34,522 nt of DNA from positions 1-34,522 of the forward strand of contig JANYHS010000211.1 of the NCBI GenBank assembly GCA_025358945.1. Direction: 5' to 3'. This stretch comes from Acidobacteriota bacterium. GTDB lineage: Bacteria; Acidobacteriota; Vicinamibacteria; Vicinamibacterales; CAVVIG01. The notes under the pieces are model-generated. The model did no database searches. It had not been told where the DNA came from and was given only the letters and a program-made list of their open reading frames with translations. This document shows positions 7,603 through 16,278 of this stretch, piece after piece (position 1 is the stretch's first letter; each line of letters begins with the position of its first letter). A program made the position numbers and the translations under genes.

Positions 7603-8895
7603 ATGGCCGATACCGTCACGATCACCGACAACCGCACGGGCAAGAAGTACGAACTGCCGATCCAGGACGGCACCATCCGGGCGATGGACCTGCGCCAGAT
7701 CAAGGAGAAGCCCGACGACTTCGGGCTGATGACGTACGACCCGGCGTTCATGAACACCGCGAACTGCCGTAGCGCCATCACCTACATCGATGGCGACAAG
7801 GGCATCCTCCTCTACCGCGGCTATCCAATCGAACAGCTCGCGGAAGAGAGTAACTTCCTCGAAACCGCGTACCTGATCCTGTTCGGCGAGCTGCCCACGG
7901 CGGCGCAGCAGCGCAACTGGACGAAGGAGATCACCCTCCACACGATGCTTCACGAGAACATCAAGAAGCTGATGGAAGGGTTTCAGTACAACGCGCACCC
8001 GATGGCCATCTTCATGAGTGTCGTCGGCGCGATGTCGGGCTTCTATCCGGACGCCAAGGACATTTTCAACAAGGACTCGCGACTGAAGCAGACGCAGCGG
8101 GCGATCGCCAAGGTGCCCAGCATCGCCGCGTGGGCCTTCCGCCACAGCATCGGCCGGCCGTACGTCTACCCAGACAACGACCTCAGCTTCACCGGCAACT
8201 TCCTGAACATGCTGTTCAAGATGACCGAAATCAAATACCAGCCGAACCCGGTGCTCGAGAAGGCGCTCGACGTGCTGTTCATCCTTCACGCAGACCACGA
8301 GCAGAACTGCTCGACGACGACGATGCGGACGATCGGGAGTTCGCACTCGGATCCGTACTCGTCGATTGCCGGCGCGGCCGGCGCGCTCTACGGCCCTCTG
8401 CACGGCGGCGCCAACGAAGCTGTGCTGCGCATGTTGAACGAGATTGGCTCGGTCGGCAAAGTTCCCGAGTTCATCAAGAAGGTGAAATCGGGCGAGGCCG
8501 GCAATCGTCTGATGGGATTCGGACACCGCGTCTACAAGTCCTACGACCCGCGCGCCAAGGTCATCAAGCGCATCGCTGACGTGGTCTTCACGGTGACCGG
8601 GAAGAATCCGCTGCTCGAAATCGCGCTCGAGCTCGAGCGCATTGCGCTGCAGGACGACTACTTCATCACGCGCAAGCTGTACCCCAACGTCGATTTCTAC
8701 TCCGGCCTGATCTACCAGGCGATGGGCTTTCCGGTGGAGATGTTCCCGGTGCTGTTTGCCATCCCCCGAACCGCCGGCTGGATCGCCCAGTGGGAAGAGA
8801 TGCTGCTGGACCCAGAGCAGAAGATCGCCCGGCCGCGCCAGATCTATACGGGCCCCACCGCGCGAAACTATGTGCCGAAGGAGAAACGGGCGTAG
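7603..8895 (+). CDS. gltA: Citrate synthase
   Basis: A 430-residue type II bacterial citrate synthase (E. coli GltA is 427) that condenses acetyl-CoA and oxaloacetate. The catalytic region is intact: HADHEQNCSTTTMR carries the first active-site His, GFGHRVYKSYDPRA the second, and NVDFYSGLIY the catalytic Asp. The N-terminal beta domain ends near YRGYPIEQLAE. The start is ATG 7603 (MADTVTITDNRTGKKYEL); the track's upstream extension crosses yacG in another frame and is not real. The gene follows yacG by 34 bp of heptamer repeat and has no clear SD, so it is probably co-transcribed with yacG or has a promoter disguised in the AT-rich repeat. Confidence 0.95.
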   Translation: MADTVTITDNRTGKKYELPIQDGTIRAMDLRQIKEKPDDFGLMTYDPAFMNTANCRSAITYIDGDKGILLYRGYPIEQLAEESNFLETAYLILFGELPTAAQQRNWTKEITLHTMLHENIKKLMEGFQYNAHPMAIFMSVVGAMSGFYPDAKDIFNKDSRLKQTQRAIAKVPSIAAWAFRHSIGRPYVYPDNDLSFTGNFLNMLFKMTEIKYQPNPVLEKALDVLFILHADHEQNCSTTTMRTIGSSHSDPYSSIAGAAGALYGPLHGGANEAVLRMLNEIGSVGKVPEFIKKVKSGEAGNRLMGFGHRVYKSYDPRAKVIKRIADVVFTVTGKNPLLEIALELERIALQDDYFITRKLYPNVDFYSGLIYQAMGFPVEMFPVLFAIPRTAGWIAQWEEMLLDPEQKIARPRQIYTGPTARNYVPKEKRA

Positions 8896-8904
8896 AATCC
8901 CCCC
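8893..8904 (+). promoter_or_regulatory. -10-like TAGAAT before the M28 gene
   Basis: TAGAAT (8893-8898, five of six bases of TATAAT) overlaps the gltA stop codon and ends exactly 6 nt (CCCCCC) before the M28 ATG. No SD is present. The geometry is the same as for yacG and the S8 protease and suggests a leaderless transcript starting inside the gltA-M28 junction. Confidence 0.45.
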
Positions 8905-9906
8905 ATGGGTAGCGCCCTCCTCGCTCTGGCACTCGGCCTTCAGGCTCTGGCGCCGGTACCGAAGTTCGATTCCGGCCGCGCCTGGGAACATCTGCGCCAG
9001 CTCGTCGCGATCGGCCCGCGTCCGTCGGGCTCGCCGGCCATCGAGCAGACCCGAAAATACATCAAGGACCAACTGGCCTTGTCCGGCCTGACCACGGTCG
9101 AGCAGAGCTGGGACGACCAGACCCCGCTCGACAAGGTTCACATGGTGAATCTCGCCGTCACGATTCCCGGCGCGCGCAAGGAACGCATCGTCATCGCCGG
9201 GCACTACGACACCAAGCTGTATCGCCAGTTCCGATTCGTCGGCGCCAGCGACGGCGGATCGAGCGCGGCGTTTCTGATCGAGATCGCGCGCGTCCTGAAA
9301 TCACGCAAGAACCCGATGACGATCGAGCTGCTCTTTCTTGATGGCGAGGAAGCGCGCATGCCCGAGTGGGGCGGCAACGACAACACCTACGGCAGCCGGC
9401 ACTACGTGGAGATGGCCAAGCGCGACGGCTCGCTGGCGAGTCTGAAGGCGATGCTGCTCGTCGACATGATCGGCGACCGCGATCTCGACATCAGGCGCGA
9501 CACGAACTCGACGCCGTGGCTGAGCAACGTGATCTGGGAAGCCGCGCGCCGTCAGAACCTCGACGACTACTTCATCGCCGACTCGACGCGGATCGAAGAC
9601 GATCACCTGCCGTTTCTCGCGGCCGGGATCCCGTCCGTGGATATCATCGACCTCGACTACGAAGCGTGGCACACCGCGAAGGACACGCTCGACGCCGTCA
9701 GCGCGCGCAGCCTCCAGGTGGTCGGCGACGTCGTGCTCGCGTCGCTGCCGCACATCGAGGCCCATCTCTCCAAAACGCTGGTCCTCACGGGGCGCCGCAT
9801 CGTCAAGCGGCAGTCGTTCAGGGTGCTGAAGGCGAAGTCGACGCTGCCGCGCCGAAAAACGCTGCGGCACTCGATGATCACGACACTGAGCGACGGCGGA
9901 CACTAA
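8905..9906 (+). CDS. M28-family zinc hydrolase, glutaminyl-cyclase-like
   Basis: A 333-residue protein. A short hydrophobic N-terminus (MGSALLALALGLQALA) may be a weak signal peptide. The M28 core has AGHYDTK (H100, D102), VGASDGGSSAA (D116), FLDGEEAR (E148/E149), VDMIGD (D187) and AWHTAKDTLD (H256), together forming the zinc site and catalytic Glu. The set FVGASD, DGEEA, IEDDHLPFL and WHT resembles glutaminyl-peptide cyclotransferases more than classical aminopeptidases, so N-terminal pyroglutamate formation is a real alternative to peptide hydrolysis. After about residue 288 there is an unusual basic tail of about 45 residues that does not look like the family and could come from a frameshift or repeat insertion; the heptamer repeat starts at the stop codon. 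Confidence 0.8.
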   Translation: MGSALLALALGLQALAPVPKFDSGRAWEHLRQLVAIGPRPSGSPAIEQTRKYIKDQLALSGLTTVEQSWDDQTPLDKVHMVNLAVTIPGARKERIVIAGHYDTKLYRQFRFVGASDGGSSAAFLIEIARVLKSRKNPMTIELLFLDGEEARMPEWGGNDNTYGSRHYVEMAKRDGSLASLKAMLLVDMIGDRDLDIRRDTNSTPWLSNVIWEAARRQNLDDYFIADSTRIEDDHLPFLAAGIPSVDIIDLDYEAWHTAKDTLDAVSARSLQVVGDVVLASLPHIEAHLSKTLVLTGRRIVKRQSFRVLKAKSTLPRRKTLRHSMITTLSDGGH

Positions 9907-9970
9907 AGAAGTCAGAACTGAGAAGTCAGAACTGAGAAAGAAGTCAGAACTGAGAACGGAGAACTCAGAA
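9907..9970 (+). repeat. Tandem heptamer repeat (GAANTNA family), after M28 gene
   Basis: Units GAAGTCA GAACTGA GAAGTCA GAACTGA (GAAA) GAAGTCA GAACTGA GAACGGA GAACTCA GAAGTGG: about nine 7-bp units directly after the stop codon. It abuts the REP-like palindrome at 9971. Confidence 0.85.
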
Positions 9971-9998
9971 GTGGCGCACGACTTCAGTCGTGCGTGAC
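9971..9998. repeat. REP-like palindrome, copy 1
   Basis: GTGGCGCACGACTTCAGTCGTGCGTGAC contains a 9-bp stem (CGCACGACT / AGTCGTGCG) around TC. It lies between the convergent M28 and HMGL genes, so it may end transcription in both directions. An inverted copy with one mismatch in 26 bp is at 11672-11697. Confidence 0.75.
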
Positions 9999-11281
9999 TA
10001 GAACCCGTGGCGCCGTTCGGTCCGTGGCTTCTCGCTGCCCGCCTTGATCGTCACGTCCGCGCCGATGATGCCCTGGATCTTTTCGTGCGTCAGCATCCGG
10101 TTCGACGCCTTGGCGGCGGCGAAAATACGATCGACGATCTCGTCGGTCGCCGGTAGCCCCCGGCTCTCCAGCCAGAAGATCACGTTCGACCGTCCGGACA
10201 TCGGGCCGACCTCGATCTCCTGCTGCCGCCCGACCAGGCTCGCGGGAACGGCCGCGTACACCGCATCCATCAGCGCGCGATCGCCCATCCGGAATGCCTT
10301 GACGACGGCCGCGGCGTGGACGCCGGTGGCGGTGCGAAACGCGTCGGCGCCGATCACCGGATAGTTCGGCGCAATCCGCACGTCGCAGGCCTTCGCGACG
10401 GCTTGCGCGTACGCGGGCAGGCCGGACAGATCGTTGTCGCGGTAGCCCATCATCACCAGGTTCACCAGCAGCAGATCGATTGGCGTGTTGCCGCAGCGCT
10501 CGCCGATGCCGAGGGCGGCTCCATGCAAACGGGTGGCGCCCGCTTCGAGCGCCGCGATGCTGGACGCGACGCCGAAGCCGCGGTCGCGGTGCCCGTGCCA
10601 GTCGATGCCGACGTCCGCGCCAATCTCCTTGATGACCGACTTCACAAAAGCGACGACCGCCCGCGCGCCGCTCGGCGTGGCATGTCCGACCGTGTCGGCG
10701 ACGCACAACCGCTTGGCGCCGGCGCGGATGGCGGTGGTGAACAACCGGCGCAGCGATTCAGGATCGGCGCGGGTGGTGTCCTCCGTGACGTACATGACGT
10801 CGACGCCCTCCTTGGCGGCAAACGTCAGCGCTTCGCGAGTGCACTTCTCGAGAAAATCCAGCGTCCAACCCTCGGCATACTGCCGGATCGGGCTCGACCC
10901 GATGAACGCGCCGCATTCGATCGGCACGCCGGTGCGCTGCTGAATCTCCGCAATCGGCTTGATGTCGGACACCAGTGTGCGCGCCGCGCAGTTCGCGCGA
11001 ATCTTTAGTTTGCCGTCGCTGATGGCGCGCGCGAGACGTTCGACATCCCGCGCCACCTTCGGTCCCGCGCCGGGCAGGCCGATGTCGGCGGTGTCGATCC
11101 CGAGCCCGTTCATGTGGTGCAGGATCTCGATCTTCTCGTCGATCGTCGGCGTCCGGACGGACGGCGACTGCAGCCCGTCCCGCAGCGTCTCATCGTCGAG
11201 CATCGCGATCGGTGTCGACGGCCCCTCGGCGACGGAGTCGTGATTCCAGTCGTAAATCAGCGGATGGGGCGCTAGGCGCAC
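9998..11281 (-). CDS. HMGL-like aldolase of the LeuA superfamily, substrate unknown
   Basis: A 427-residue member of the acyltransferase family of 2-isopropylmalate, homocitrate and citramalate synthases. The TIM barrel opens with DDETLRDGLQSPSVR (canonical DTTLRDGEQ), has the metal-binding HGHRDRG in place of the usual HCHNDLG, and GERCGN in place of GERAGN. No LeuA-type regulatory domain is obvious. The start is taken as GTG 11281: AAGGTGA lies 5 nt upstream and the preceding gene stops at 11286, whereas the track's start at 11347 would overlap that gene. The altered motifs separate it from leuA at 23404, so it is probably a paralogue acting on a different acceptor. It is last in the long minus-strand run. 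Confidence 0.8.
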   Translation of the reverse strand: MRLAPHPLIYDWNHDSVAEGPSTPIAMLDDETLRDGLQSPSVRTPTIDEKIEILHHMNGLGIDTADIGLPGAGPKVARDVERLARAISDGKLKIRANCAARTLVSDIKPIAEIQQRTGVPIECGAFIGSSPIRQYAEGWTLDFLEKCTREALTFAAKEGVDVMYVTEDTTRADPESLRRLFTTAIRAGAKRLCVADTVGHATPSGARAVVAFVKSVIKEIGADVGIDWHGHRDRGFGVASSIAALEAGATRLHGAALGIGERCGNTPIDLLLVNLVMMGYRDNDLSGLPAYAQAVAKACDVRIAPNYPVIGADAFRTATGVHAAAVVKAFRMGDRALMDAVYAAVPASLVGRQQEIEVGPMSGRSNVIFWLESRGLPATDEIVDRIFAAAKASNRMLTHEKIQGIIGADVTIKAGSEKPRTERRHGF

Positions 11282-11285
11282 AGGG

Positions 11286-11678
11286 TCACCTTGGGTTGTC
11301 GGGGAGCGCGAGGCTTTCAGCCGCGCGTGCGGCACGGCGCCCCACACGGTGTACCGCGGTCAGACCGACGAGGAGCACCGCACCACCCGCGGCGGTGGCC
11401 ATCCAGAATCCTCGCGTCACGGCAGGGCGCATCCAGTCGTCCATGTTGGCGAACGGTCCGGCCGGATTCACGGCAGCCTGTGCCGCGGCGGCGATGTACT
11501 CACGTCCCGCAACGACGATCACGCGATCGAAGACCACGTTCCAGAGCAGGATTGCCCAGGCCATCCACAGGAAGCGGGCGATCGTCGCTGACGCGCGCGG
11601 CTGCCGGCACGCAACGACTCTGGAACGCAAAGCGCGAAAAAGTCGCAAGGCCCGTTGATTATGACACGCTCCACGCAC
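11286..11678 (-). CDS. Small two-TM membrane protein, unknown
   Basis: Not recognised. Up to 130 residues with two hydrophobic segments: FLWMAWAILLWNVVFDRVIVVA (about 37-58) and MATAAGGAVLLVGLTAV (about 93-109), separated by AAVNPAGPFANMDDWMRPAVTRG. The track's first codon is a GTG inside the REP-like palindrome, an unlikely place for a start; the ATG at 11564 (MAWAILLW) or an intermediate TTG is possible. Its stop at 11286 overlaps the SD of the downstream aldolase gene, so the two are probably co-translated. No function can be assigned. Confidence 0.55.
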   Translation of the reverse strand: MRGACHNQRALRLFRALRSRVVACRQPRASATIARFLWMAWAILLWNVVFDRVIVVAGREYIAAAAQAAVNPAGPFANMDDWMRPAVTRGFWMATAAGGAVLLVGLTAVHRVGRRAARAAESLALPDNPR

Positions 11679-11697
11679 GGCTGAAGTCGTGCGCCAC
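11672..11697. repeat. REP-like palindrome, copy 2 (inverted)
   Basis: CACGCACGGCTGAAGTCGTGCGCCAC is the reverse complement of 9971-9996 with one mismatch. Together the copies form an inverted pair about 1.7 kb apart around the aldolase and small membrane protein genes. Confidence 0.75.
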
Positions 11698-11703
11698 GGG
11701 GCG

Positions 11704-11991
11704 TCAGCGGCGTCGGCGGGCGTAGGCGCGGATGCCGATGATCAGCACGGCCACACCGACGCCGACGTACGTGACCGTCGGCGAGGCGTGGCCACCGTTG
11801 GACGTGCGCTCGACGTAGACCGTGACGGCGACCAGCAGCGCGAGCGCGACCGCCGTGGGCAGGAGCCCGGATAGCCACGACGCGCGAGGTAGCGACGCCG
11901 GCTGATATTTCGCCTCGGTCGTCGCCGTGCCGCATTTGTAGCAGATCAGCGCCTTGGCGGCGATTTCAGTTCCGCAGTTTCGACACTGCAT
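11704..11991 (-). CDS. Zinc-ribbon membrane protein
   Basis: A 95-residue protein. An N-terminal zinc ribbon (C3-x2-C6 ... C17-x2-C20, CRNCG and CYKCG) is followed by a linker and two predicted transmembrane helices (about 41-60, LLPTAVALALLVAVTVYV, and 72-89, TVTYVGVGVAVLIIGIRA), ending in RRRR. Such short zinc-ribbon proteins are common and functionally undefined. It starts 11 bp after the RND transporter stop on the same strand, so it may be co-transcribed with the efflux genes; a link to metal handling is only suggested by position. Confidence 0.75.
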   Translation of the reverse strand: MQCRNCGTEIAAKALICYKCGTATTEAKYQPASLPRASWLSGLLPTAVALALLVAVTVYVERTSNGGHASPTVTYVGVGVAVLIIGIRAYARRRR

Positions 11992-12002
11992 GCGTGTCTA
12001 GA

Positions 12003-15000
12003 TCATACCTTGAGGACATCGTCGTCTTTGGCGACGAGCGAGTACAGCACCGGCGCCAGAAAGATCGACAACGCCAGCCGCGACACCAGGCCGCCGACAA
12101 TGACGATGGCGAACGGCTTCTGCGAGTCGCTGCCGATGCCGGTCGAGATCGCTGCCGGCAGCAGGCCGATGCAGGCCACGAGCGCGGTCATCATGATCGG
12201 GCGGAGCCGGAGCAACGATGCCTCGTGCGTGGCCGTCTTGATGTCCTTGCCTTCCAGCCTGAGCTTGTTGATGAACGAGTACAGGATGACGCTGGTCTGC
12301 ACCGCGACACCCATCAGCGCCACGAACCCGAGCCCCGACGACACACTGAAGTTCGTGCCCGTCAGCTTCAGCGCCAGGAGACCGCCCACCGGCTCGGTGA
12401 CCAGGACGCTGAACATGATGATCAGCGGAAACTTCACGTTGCCGTAGAGCCCGAACAGAATCAGCAGGATCAGCACGATCGTCATCGGCAGGATGATCGC
12501 CATCTGCGACCGTGCGGACAGGTACTCCTTGTACTCGCCGCCCCAGTCGTAGGTGTAGCCGGTCGGCAGGGGGACGACCTCGTCCACCTTCTTGCGCGCG
12601 TCGGCAACCGCGCTCGCCAGATCGCGTCCTTCGACGCTGAATTGGATCCCGATAAAGCGCGAGTTGGACTCGCGATAAATGAACGACGCGCCCTTGCTCA
12701 CCTTGATGTCCGCGAACTGGCTGAGCGGCAGATGCTGGTTGTCCGGCGTGGCAATCAGGATGTTCTTGATCGCCTCCATGCTCTGCCGATACGGCTCCTG
12801 CAGGCGGACCACAAGATCGAACGATCGCTCGCCCTGAATCACCTGCGTCGCCGGTGCCCCGCCGACGGCCGTCTCAATCAGGGTGTTGATGTCGGCGACG
12901 TTCAGGCCGTAGCGTGCGATCTTCGCGCGGTCCGGCTCGATCGTCAGGCTGGGCTGCCCGAGCTCGCGCACGAGCGTGATGTTCGAAATGCCGGGCACGG
13001 TGGACATGGCGCGCTGCACCGCCTCGGCTTTCGATTCGAGCGTGTTCAGGTCCGCACCGAAGATCTTCACCGCCAGCGAACTCTTCAGCCCGGTTTCCGC
13101 CTCGTCGACGGCGTCCGCAGCCGGCTGCGTGTAGTTGAAAATGATGCCGGGAAACGCCTTCAGCTTCTGCTGGATCGCGGCGATCAGCTGCGGCTTCGTG
13201 TGGATCGACCCGCCCCATGACGGATCGCCGTACGGCTTCAGTCCCACGAAGTACTCGTCGTTGAAAAACCCGATCGGATCGGTGCCATCGTCAGGCCGTC
13301 CGAGTTCGTTGGCGACCGTGGTCACCTGCGGGAATCCCTGCAGAAGGTCACGCACCTGGGGACCGAGCTTCGAGGCTTCGTCGAAGGAAATGGTGTACGG
13401 CATCGTCGCGCGAACCCAGAGCGCGCCCTCGTCGAGGTGCGGCATGAACTCCGAGCCGATGTACGGTACCAGCAGGAGCGACGCGCCGAACACCGTGAGG
13501 CAGGCCACGACCGTCGCCGCGCGCTGCCGGAGGCAGGCCTCGAGCAACCGTCCGTAGCCGGCGCGAATCCGCTCGTAAACCTGAACCGTCGGCTCCTTCA
13601 CCTGCTTCCGCAACACGTACGAGCACAGTACCGGGAGGAGCGTCAGCGTGCAGATCAGCGACCCGAGGAGCGCGAAGCCCATCGTGTCCGCCATCGGCCG
13701 GAACAAACGGCCCGAAGGCCCGGTCAGCACGTAGATCGGCAGATATCCGGCGATGATGACGGCGATCGCATAGAAGATCGGACGCTCGACATCCTTCGCC
13801 GCCGAACGGATGACGCCGATCAGGTCGTACTTCTGTCCGTGCCGCTCGGCCAACTCGCGGAAGATGTTCTCCACCATCACGACCGAACCGTCCACGATGA
13901 TGCCGAAGTCAATCGCGCCAATCGACAGCAGGTTGGCCGGAATGTGCCGCCAGTCGAGGCAGATGAAGGAAAATAGCAGCGCGAACGGAATCGTGACCGC
14001 CACGATCAGCGCGGTGCGGACGCTGAACAGGAAGATGCCGAGCACCACCAGCACGAGCACCATGCCGCGCAGTAGGTTGCGCTCCACGGTCTTGGTCGTC
14101 TCCGCAATCAGTTCAGTCCGGTCGTAGTACGGGATGATCTTCACGTCCGGCGGCAGCACGCTATTGTTGAGCGTCGCGGTGAGTTCCTGCACCTTCTTCA
14201 GGATCACCTGGGCCTGCTCGCCGACACGCATCAGGATGACGCCCTCGACCGCGTCGTTCTGCTTCATGTAGCCGAACTGTCCGAGCCGCGGCGCCGATCC
14301 GATCGCCACCTTGCCGACGTCGTTCACCGTGACGGGAATGCCCGAGTGCGCGGCGATCACGATGTGGCCGATGTCCTCGAGCGACTTCACCAGGCCAAGA
14401 CCGCGCACGTAGTAGAACTGCCCGCCCTGCGAGAAGAACCCGCCGCCGGCGTTCGCGTTGTTGTTCGCGAGCTGCTGCACAATCTGCGGAACGGTGACCC
14501 CGTACGACATCAGCCGGTGCGGATCGATCTGCACCTGGTACTGCATCGTCTCGCCGCCGAGGCTGGAGTCGGCGGCGACGCCCTGGATGGCGCGGTAGCG
14601 CCGCTCGAGCACCCAGTCCTCGAGAATCTTCAGCTCCTGGGCGGATCGGTCAGGGCTCTGCAGCACGTACCGGTAGATCAGGCCGCTCGGGCTGAAGAGC
14701 GGGGATATGCCGGGGGTCACGCCAGCCGGTACATGTGCGTCCGCGATCCGTTCGAACGCCTGCTCGCGGGCGAAGTACGGATCGGTGTCGTACTGGAAAT
14801 TCATCGTGACCGACGAAAGCCCGTACAGCGAGATCGAACGCAGCGCGTCGAGCTTCGGGATGCCGTTCATCTCGACCTCGAGCGGGATGGTGATCAGGCG
14901 CTCGACTTCTTCCGCGGCATGCCCCGGCCACTGCGACACGATCTGGACCCGTGGCGGCGACAGATCCGGGTAGGCGTCAATCGGCAGGTTCTGGAACGAG

Positions 15001-15086
15001 ATGACGCCCCACACCGCCAGGCACAGCATCGCCACGATGACGATGAATCGCTGCGAGAGCGAGAAGGAAACGATGCGGTTGATCAT
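12003..15086 (-). CDS. Heavy-metal efflux RND transporter (CusA/CzcA family)
   Basis: A 1027-residue inner-membrane proton/metal antiporter of the HME-RND family, of normal length. It has the N-terminal TM1 (RFIVIVAMLCLAVWGVISF), the family sequence NLPIDAYPDLSPPRVQI, the TM4 charge-relay motif GAIDFGIIVDGSVVMVEN with both Asp and Glu as in CzcA-type pumps, and EFMPHLDEGALWVRATMP at the start of the second half. Twelve TM segments can be placed in two clusters. The motif favours divalent cations (Zn/Co/Ni/Cd) over Cu/Ag, but substrate cannot be fixed by eye. TM10 reads MGVAVQTSVILYSFIN. It lies 4 bp after the membrane-fusion gene. Confidence 0.93.
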   Translation of the reverse strand: MINRIVSFSLSQRFIVIVAMLCLAVWGVISFQNLPIDAYPDLSPPRVQIVSQWPGHAAEEVERLITIPLEVEMNGIPKLDALRSISLYGLSSVTMNFQYDTDPYFAREQAFERIADAHVPAGVTPGISPLFSPSGLIYRYVLQSPDRSAQELKILEDWVLERRYRAIQGVAADSSLGGETMQYQVQIDPHRLMSYGVTVPQIVQQLANNNANAGGGFFSQGGQFYYVRGLGLVKSLEDIGHIVIAAHSGIPVTVNDVGKVAIGSAPRLGQFGYMKQNDAVEGVILMRVGEQAQVILKKVQELTATLNNSVLPPDVKIIPYYDRTELIAETTKTVERNLLRGMVLVLVVLGIFLFSVRTALIVAVTIPFALLFSFICLDWRHIPANLLSIGAIDFGIIVDGSVVMVENIFRELAERHGQKYDLIGVIRSAAKDVERPIFYAIAVIIAGYLPIYVLTGPSGRLFRPMADTMGFALLGSLICTLTLLPVLCSYVLRKQVKEPTVQVYERIRAGYGRLLEACLRQRAATVVACLTVFGASLLLVPYIGSEFMPHLDEGALWVRATMPYTISFDEASKLGPQVRDLLQGFPQVTTVANELGRPDDGTDPIGFFNDEYFVGLKPYGDPSWGGSIHTKPQLIAAIQQKLKAFPGIIFNYTQPAADAVDEAETGLKSSLAVKIFGADLNTLESKAEAVQRAMSTVPGISNITLVRELGQPSLTIEPDRAKIARYGLNVADINTLIETAVGGAPATQVIQGERSFDLVVRLQEPYRQSMEAIKNILIATPDNQHLPLSQFADIKVSKGASFIYRESNSRFIGIQFSVEGRDLASAVADARKKVDEVVPLPTGYTYDWGGEYKEYLSARSQMAIILPMTIVLILLILFGLYGNVKFPLIIMFSVLVTEPVGGLLALKLTGTNFSVSSGLGFVALMGVAVQTSVILYSFINKLRLEGKDIKTATHEASLLRLRPIMMTALVACIGLLPAAISTGIGSDSQKPFAIVIVGGLVSRLALSIFLAPVLYSLVAKDDDVLKV

Positions 15087-15090
15087 GGCG

Positions 15091-16278
15091 TTAAGGCCGG
15101 TACGTATTCGCGAACTGTAAGAACACGCTGCCCTGCGAGACCACCGGATCGCCGGCCTTGAGGCCGTCCATCACCTGCGTGTCGTCGCCCTGCTGGCCGC
15201 CCAGCTTCACGAGACGCTGCGCAAACTTGCCGGCATCCGTCTGCATGTAGACGAACGGGAAGTTCTGCTCGTCGTAAAGCACGGCGGTGGTCGGGATCAC
15301 GAGCACGTCGCGCGTCGTCTTGTCGTGGATCACGACGTCGAGGAACAGATCCTTCTTGAGCACGCCGCCGGTGTTCTGCGTGACGATGCGAACCGAGGTC
15401 GTGCGCGTCGCCGGATCCAGCAGGTCACCGATATACGCCACCGTGCCGTGGAACGTCTCGGGGAACGACGCGTTCCGCTCGTCGACCTTGTCGCCGACAT
15501 GCACCGACGCCAGGTCCTTGTCGTACACGTGTCCCTGGACCCAGACCGTGGACGTGTTGCTGATCACGAACGCCGCGGTCGTCCCGGCCTGGATGAACTG
15601 ACCGGGCAGCACCAGCTTTTGCACCACGACGCCGGCCAGCTGTGCGCGCATCACCAGCTCAGGCCGGATCGCCACGTTTTGTTGCTCGGCCCCGGTGATC
15701 TCGCTTTGCGTGACGCCGTAGATCTTCAGCGCCTGCAACGCCGTCTGCACGTCCGTGCCGGAGTCGTTGTAGTCGGCCTGCGCGGATTCAAAGTCGCGCG
15801 GCGACAGCGCCTTGTGATCGAGCAGATCCTGGCTGCGGGTCAGCACGCGCTGCGCGAGACTGAACCGGTTCTTCGCCTTGCGATACACCGCGATTGCGTT
15901 GGTGATGTCCGCGCTGGCCACGTATAACAGCGGGTCGCCGGCCTTGACGCGCGCACCGGTGTCGACAACGATCCGCGCGATTGGGCCACTGACCTGCGTG
16001 ATGGCCTGCGTCGTGTGGTCATTGTCCCAATCGACCGTGCCGGTCGTGCGCACTTCCGCGGACCATGTGGCGGCGCGAACCGCCGCGATCTTCAGGTGCG
16101 GCAATTGATCCGGCGGCACGGCGAAGTAGGTGGCACCGGCCTGGCCAGCCGCGGCCGTCGGCGCGGGCGTGGAGCCCGGCGCGGCAGCCGCCTCCTTGGC
16201 TACCGCAGCGGGCGGTGCGCCGTTCTGGCACGCTGACCCCGCCAGCGCGACGATGACCGCGATACTCGCGCTTCTCAT
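15091..16278 (-). CDS. Efflux periplasmic adaptor (CusB/CzcB-type membrane fusion protein)
   Basis: A 395-residue membrane-fusion protein. The N-terminus is a lipoprotein signal with lipobox LAGSAC (Cys17), followed by an Ala/Pro-rich linker of about 30 residues. The lipoyl/barrel-sandwich halves are around GPIARIVVDTGARVKAGDPLLYVAS and MRAQLAGVVVQKLVLPGQFIQAG, with a helical hairpin between them. Beta-barrel and membrane-proximal domains follow (YIGDLLDPATRTTSVRI, VLVIPTTAVLYD). It joins the RND pump to the TolC-like channel. Its ATG overlaps the TolC-like stop (ATGA), showing an operon. Confidence 0.92.
   Translation of the reverse strand: MRSASIAVIVALAGSACQNGAPPAAVAKEAAAAPGSTPAPTAAAGQAGATYFAVPPDQLPHLKIAAVRAATWSAEVRTTGTVDWDNDHTTQAITQVSGPIARIVVDTGARVKAGDPLLYVASADITNAIAVYRKAKNRFSLAQRVLTRSQDLLDHKALSPRDFESAQADYNDSGTDVQTALQALKIYGVTQSEITGAEQQNVAIRPELVMRAQLAGVVVQKLVLPGQFIQAGTTAAFVISNTSTVWVQGHVYDKDLASVHVGDKVDERNASFPETFHGTVAYIGDLLDPATRTTSVRIVTQNTGGVLKKDLFLDVVIHDKTTRDVLVIPTTAVLYDEQNFPFVYMQTDAGKFAQRLVKLGGQQGDDTQVMDGLKAGDPVVSQGSVFLQFANTYRP

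Noticed and set aside
7588-9204. 538-aa minus-strand ORF opposite gltA
   Set aside because: Antisense shadow of citrate synthase with no recognisable domain.
11679-11703. Promoter for the small membrane protein (CATAAT at about 11655-11660 on -)
   Set aside because: The hexamer lies inside the proposed coding region, has no -35 partner, and the gene's start is itself uncertain.
11994-13220. 408-aa plus-strand ORF opposite the RND pump
   Set aside because: Arg/Gln/His-rich with no motif, and antisense to a clear cusA/czcA-type gene.
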